Origin: Ciceribacter sp. L1K22
GTDB taxonomy: Bacteria > Pseudomonadota > Alphaproteobacteria > Rhizobiales > Rhizobiaceae
Direction: 5' to 3'
Assembly (NCBI RefSeq): GCF_017599385.1
Contig: NZ_JAGFPK010000001.1
Location: 1,877,621 to 1,941,620, forward strand
DNA: 64,000 nucleotides
The translations under genes and the position numbers were made by a program. Below, in pieces: positions 62,284-64,000 of this stretch; position 1 is the stretch's first letter, and each line of letters begins with the position of its first letter. The notes under the pieces were generated by a model. The model saw only the letters and a program-made list of their open reading frames with translations, was not told the DNA's origin and searched no databases.

Positions 62284-62451
62284 ATGATCAGTCAACGCCT
62301 TGTAGCACTACACATTTGGATCGCCATCCTGTCGCTGTCATCGTGCGTTTCCTCCGAGACCGCAAACCGCGACCTGTCGTACGGCACTGGCGTCGTTAAG
62401 GTCGCCATTTCAGAAAGCTGCGGTGCGGTCATTTTTGCTCCTTCTCTCTAG
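62284..62451 (+). CDS. Possible small lipoprotein
   Basis: The 55-residue product begins MISQRLVALHIWIAILSLSS and then CVSSETANRD, a short signal with a lipobox-like LSSC. A strong ribosome binding site (gggggaag) precedes it. It overlaps the end of the minus-strand gene at 62429. Phage lysis lipoproteins can be this small, but it lacks the proline-rich body of an Rz1 spanin. Low certainty. Confidence 0.45.
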   Translation: MISQRLVALHIWIAILSLSSCVSSETANRDLSYGTGVVKVAISESCGAVIFAPSL

Positions 62452-62659
62452 TGCTGACAGGATCCAGCCGCCGCACCTCATCTTCAAAAGACAAGTAGCT
62501 GGACCCACCGTCGTTCACCTCGACGACGAACACCGGGTCGCCATCGACGTCTCTGGCGATGCCGACGACCAGGCAACGCTGCCAAATCTCACCCGCTGGT
62601 GCGTCAGGGTTCTTTCCAAAAACTATGCGCTCGGCGAGGTATGGGGTGACTGCAAACAT
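62429..62659 (-). CDS. Small phage-element protein
   Basis: The 76-residue product (MFAVTPYLAERIVFGKNPDA to LDPVSTREKEQK) contains a beta-hairpin pattern CLVVGIARDVDGDPVFVVEVND in outline, which would fit a small beta-barrel. gagaaatgagaa precedes the start. No family is recognised. It lies downstream of the DUF3987 gene on the same strand. Confidence 0.5.
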   Translation of the reverse strand: MFAVTPYLAERIVFGKNPDAPAGEIWQRCLVVGIARDVDGDPVFVVEVNDGGSSYLSFEDEVRRLDPVSTREKEQK

Positions 62660-62818
62660 TTCTCATTTCTCGTTTCTCTCCTCTTGTTGATTGGCATGAA
62701 GTGTCCGAAGTGTCCCTTACGCGGGCGAGACGAACATAAAATCAGAGAGAAAAAGCCTCTAATTTGGGTTACATCTCATGCGCGCAAGGGACAGTCTGGA
62801 CACTTGCGTTTCTAGTAT

Positions 62819-64000
62819 CTATGCAACTTTGAGTGCGTCTCTGATGATTTCTCTGGTTTTTTTGCGCCGCTCTTTCTCTTCTTCTGCGCGTTCCGAGTAG
62901 ATCTCAAAAACGCGCGTGTCGACGGACCACTCTCTGCTGTCCCTTCGGAGCGAGGGAACTGGGGTGAGCCAGCCGAGGGCATCGAGTTGCACCATGACTG
63001 CTTCTGCCTGCGTGACATCCAAGGCCCGCATGATGCTGTCACCGCGCGCCATGTCGCGCAGCGTGATGCGGTGAAGGCCCTTAGCTAGAATGTAGCCAGC
63101 GGTGGCGAGAACCGCGTCCTGGCGCTCGGCAAGGCCGACTACGTCGGTGTAGAAGGCGATGGCATGCGGGTAGAGGAACTCATAAAGGAAGTCCCTGACG
63201 CGCGTTGCAACATCCTCATTGATGACCGACGCAGGCCGTGCACTCTTGCTTTCGATGCAGTGCCAAACAAGACAAAGGCGGGCGAACATTCCGTTGAACT
63301 TGCCGCAATGGGCGGCCAGCTTCACATTCACGGATTCCCACGCCGTCGCTAAGTCGTGGTTCCTCTCAGCAACCTCCTGCCAAACTCGTTGCGCGGCTGG
63401 AGAGAAGCGAAGGGGAACCTCTTGCATGCCACCGCGAAGCGGCTTGCGAAGGACGTGAAGTCGATCGACAAGTGCGCCATACTCTCCGACCACGTCAGGC
63501 ATCGGCACGTCTTTGCCAAGCTTTCCTGCCCGAAGGATGATCGGGAATAGCCGCTGCAGAAGTCCATCGTCCTGCATTTCCTTCGCAATGGCGCGGATGG
63601 GTTCTGGCTGAATGCCACCGAGCAGCGAGCATGACAGGTTGGGTATCATGGATGCGCCACGGCCGACACGGTTGATGGTATACGGCCCGCCGTTGAAAGC
63701 CTGAAGCCAGAACCCGCGATCTTTTGCAGAACCTCGTCCGCCGCCGCTGTACTTCTCCATTGAGCCGAACCAGCCGGACAGTTCGTCCTGCAACAAGAGG
63801 ACGCCGTCGGGACTGTCTTTTAGTACCTCCTGAGCGGCTTCGATCGTCGTATCCTCAAGGCGCAATCGCGTATGCCGCGGGACACTTGCAGACTTTTTAG
63901 CATCCTTGTCGAGATCGTCGTAAGCTGCCTTTGCCTCGGCGAACTGCTGATACAGAGTCTTGTCCAGCGCCTTCAGCGGTCGCGTAGCGGCATTGATGAT
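62819..64000 (-). CDS. DUF3987 primase/helicase-like protein (cut by the window edge)
   Basis: The frame is open to the right edge, so the N-terminus lies outside; 393 residues are visible. The conserved DUF3987 core is present: a Walker-B-like GVLLLQDELSGWFGS, then FWLQAFNGGPYTINRVGRG and SCSLLGGIQPEPIRAIAKE, followed by DDGLLQRLFPIIL. Such proteins are found in phages and satellites, where they act in replication, often joined to a primase domain at the missing end. The C-terminal third has a winged-helix look (DVTQAEAVMVQLDALGWLT). An internal TTG at 63865 should not be taken as the start. Confidence 0.82.
   Translation of the reverse strand: MINAATRPLKALDKTLYQQFAEAKAAYDDLDKDAKKSASVPRHTRLRLEDTTIEAAQEVLKDSPDGVLLLQDELSGWFGSMEKYSGGGRGSAKDRGFWLQAFNGGPYTINRVGRGASMIPNLSCSLLGGIQPEPIRAIAKEMQDDGLLQRLFPIILRAGKLGKDVPMPDVVGEYGALVDRLHVLRKPLRGGMQEVPLRFSPAAQRVWQEVAERNHDLATAWESVNVKLAAHCGKFNGMFARLCLVWHCIESKSARPASVINEDVATRVRDFLYEFLYPHAIAFYTDVVGLAERQDAVLATAGYILAKGLHRITLRDMARGDSIMRALDVTQAEAVMVQLDALGWLTPVPSLRRDSREWSVDTRVFEIYSERAEEEKERRKKTREIIRDALKVA

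Noticed and set aside
62284-62451. Rz1-type spanin of a lysis cassette
   Set aside because: It has a lipobox-like start but lacks a proline-rich body, an overlapping Rz frame and neighbouring holin or endolysin genes.
1-64000. CRISPR arrays, rRNA genes and insertion-sequence transposases
   Set aside because: No evenly spaced repeats, no rRNA-like sequence and no transposase family were seen anywhere in the window.
63866-64000. Start of the DUF3987 gene at 63865
   Set aside because: That codon is an internal TTG; the same frame stays open to the edge with plausible protein, so the gene is cut by the window.

Overview
The window looks like chromosomal DNA of an alphaproteobacterium of the order Hyphomicrobiales, most likely Rhizobiaceae. 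This rests on high GC content, an adenosylcobalamin-dependent ribonucleotide reductase (NrdJ) with a C-terminal zinc ribbon, an Omp25/RopB-type outer-membrane protein, chemoreceptors without a C-terminal CheR pentapeptide, an AldR/Ald pair, and palindromic intergenic repeats of the rhizobial type. No genus can be fixed from the sequence alone.

Layout. 1-3.5 kb: a palindrome-rich non-coding stretch, osmC, an outer-membrane protein and two unknown envelope proteins. 3.5-9 kb: an orphan HTH protein, an AT-rich DUF4062 gene that looks acquired, and nrdJ with tandem NrdR boxes upstream. 9.5-18 kb: two chemoreceptors, a secreted RTX metalloprotease of the serralysin type, two related stand-alone periplasmic sensor-domain proteins, and gpt. 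18-21.2 kb: a universal stress protein, a CinA-like protein, WrbA and a PilZ protein. 21.2-24.4 kb: a tRNA-Leu followed directly by a compact EcoRII-type restriction-modification cluster (methyltransferase, Vsr, EcoRII endonuclease), which reads as a small island. 24.4-29.3 kb: TrkH, threonine ammonia-lyase, a GDPD-family protein with an altered active site, and a HlyU-type protein. 29.4-34 kb: an ammonium-transporter domain fused to HAMP, PAS, GGDEF and EAL domains, next to a second diguanylate cyclase. 34-43 kb: azoR/LysR, CpdB, two sister PilZ proteins, a membrane pYEATS protein, aldR/ald, DUF1203 and DUF4344 proteins. 43-51 kb: the operon cysK - alaX - sulfurtransferase::GNAT, a photolyase, a GT8::KpsC-like glycosyltransferase and small membrane proteins.

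51.2-64 kb: a mobile element that probably starts at tRNA-Asn and runs off the right edge. It carries a tyrosine recombinase, a small HTH regulator with palindromic operators, a lipoprotein, a SRAP-family protein, a tail-spike-like protein, a short protein with a tape-measure-like N-terminus, an HK97-type prohead protease, several unknown phage proteins and a DUF3987 primase/helicase-like protein that is cut by the window edge. No capsid, portal, terminase, tail tube or lysis genes are seen inside the window, so it is either a decayed prophage or a satellite-like element.

Themes: cyclic-di-GMP signalling is well represented (two GGDEF proteins, one with EAL, and three PilZ proteins) beside two chemoreceptors. 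Sulfur/cysteine metabolism is grouped in one operon. The candidate conflict genes (DUF4062, EcoRII cluster, pYEATS protein, prophage) are scattered rather than in one defence island.
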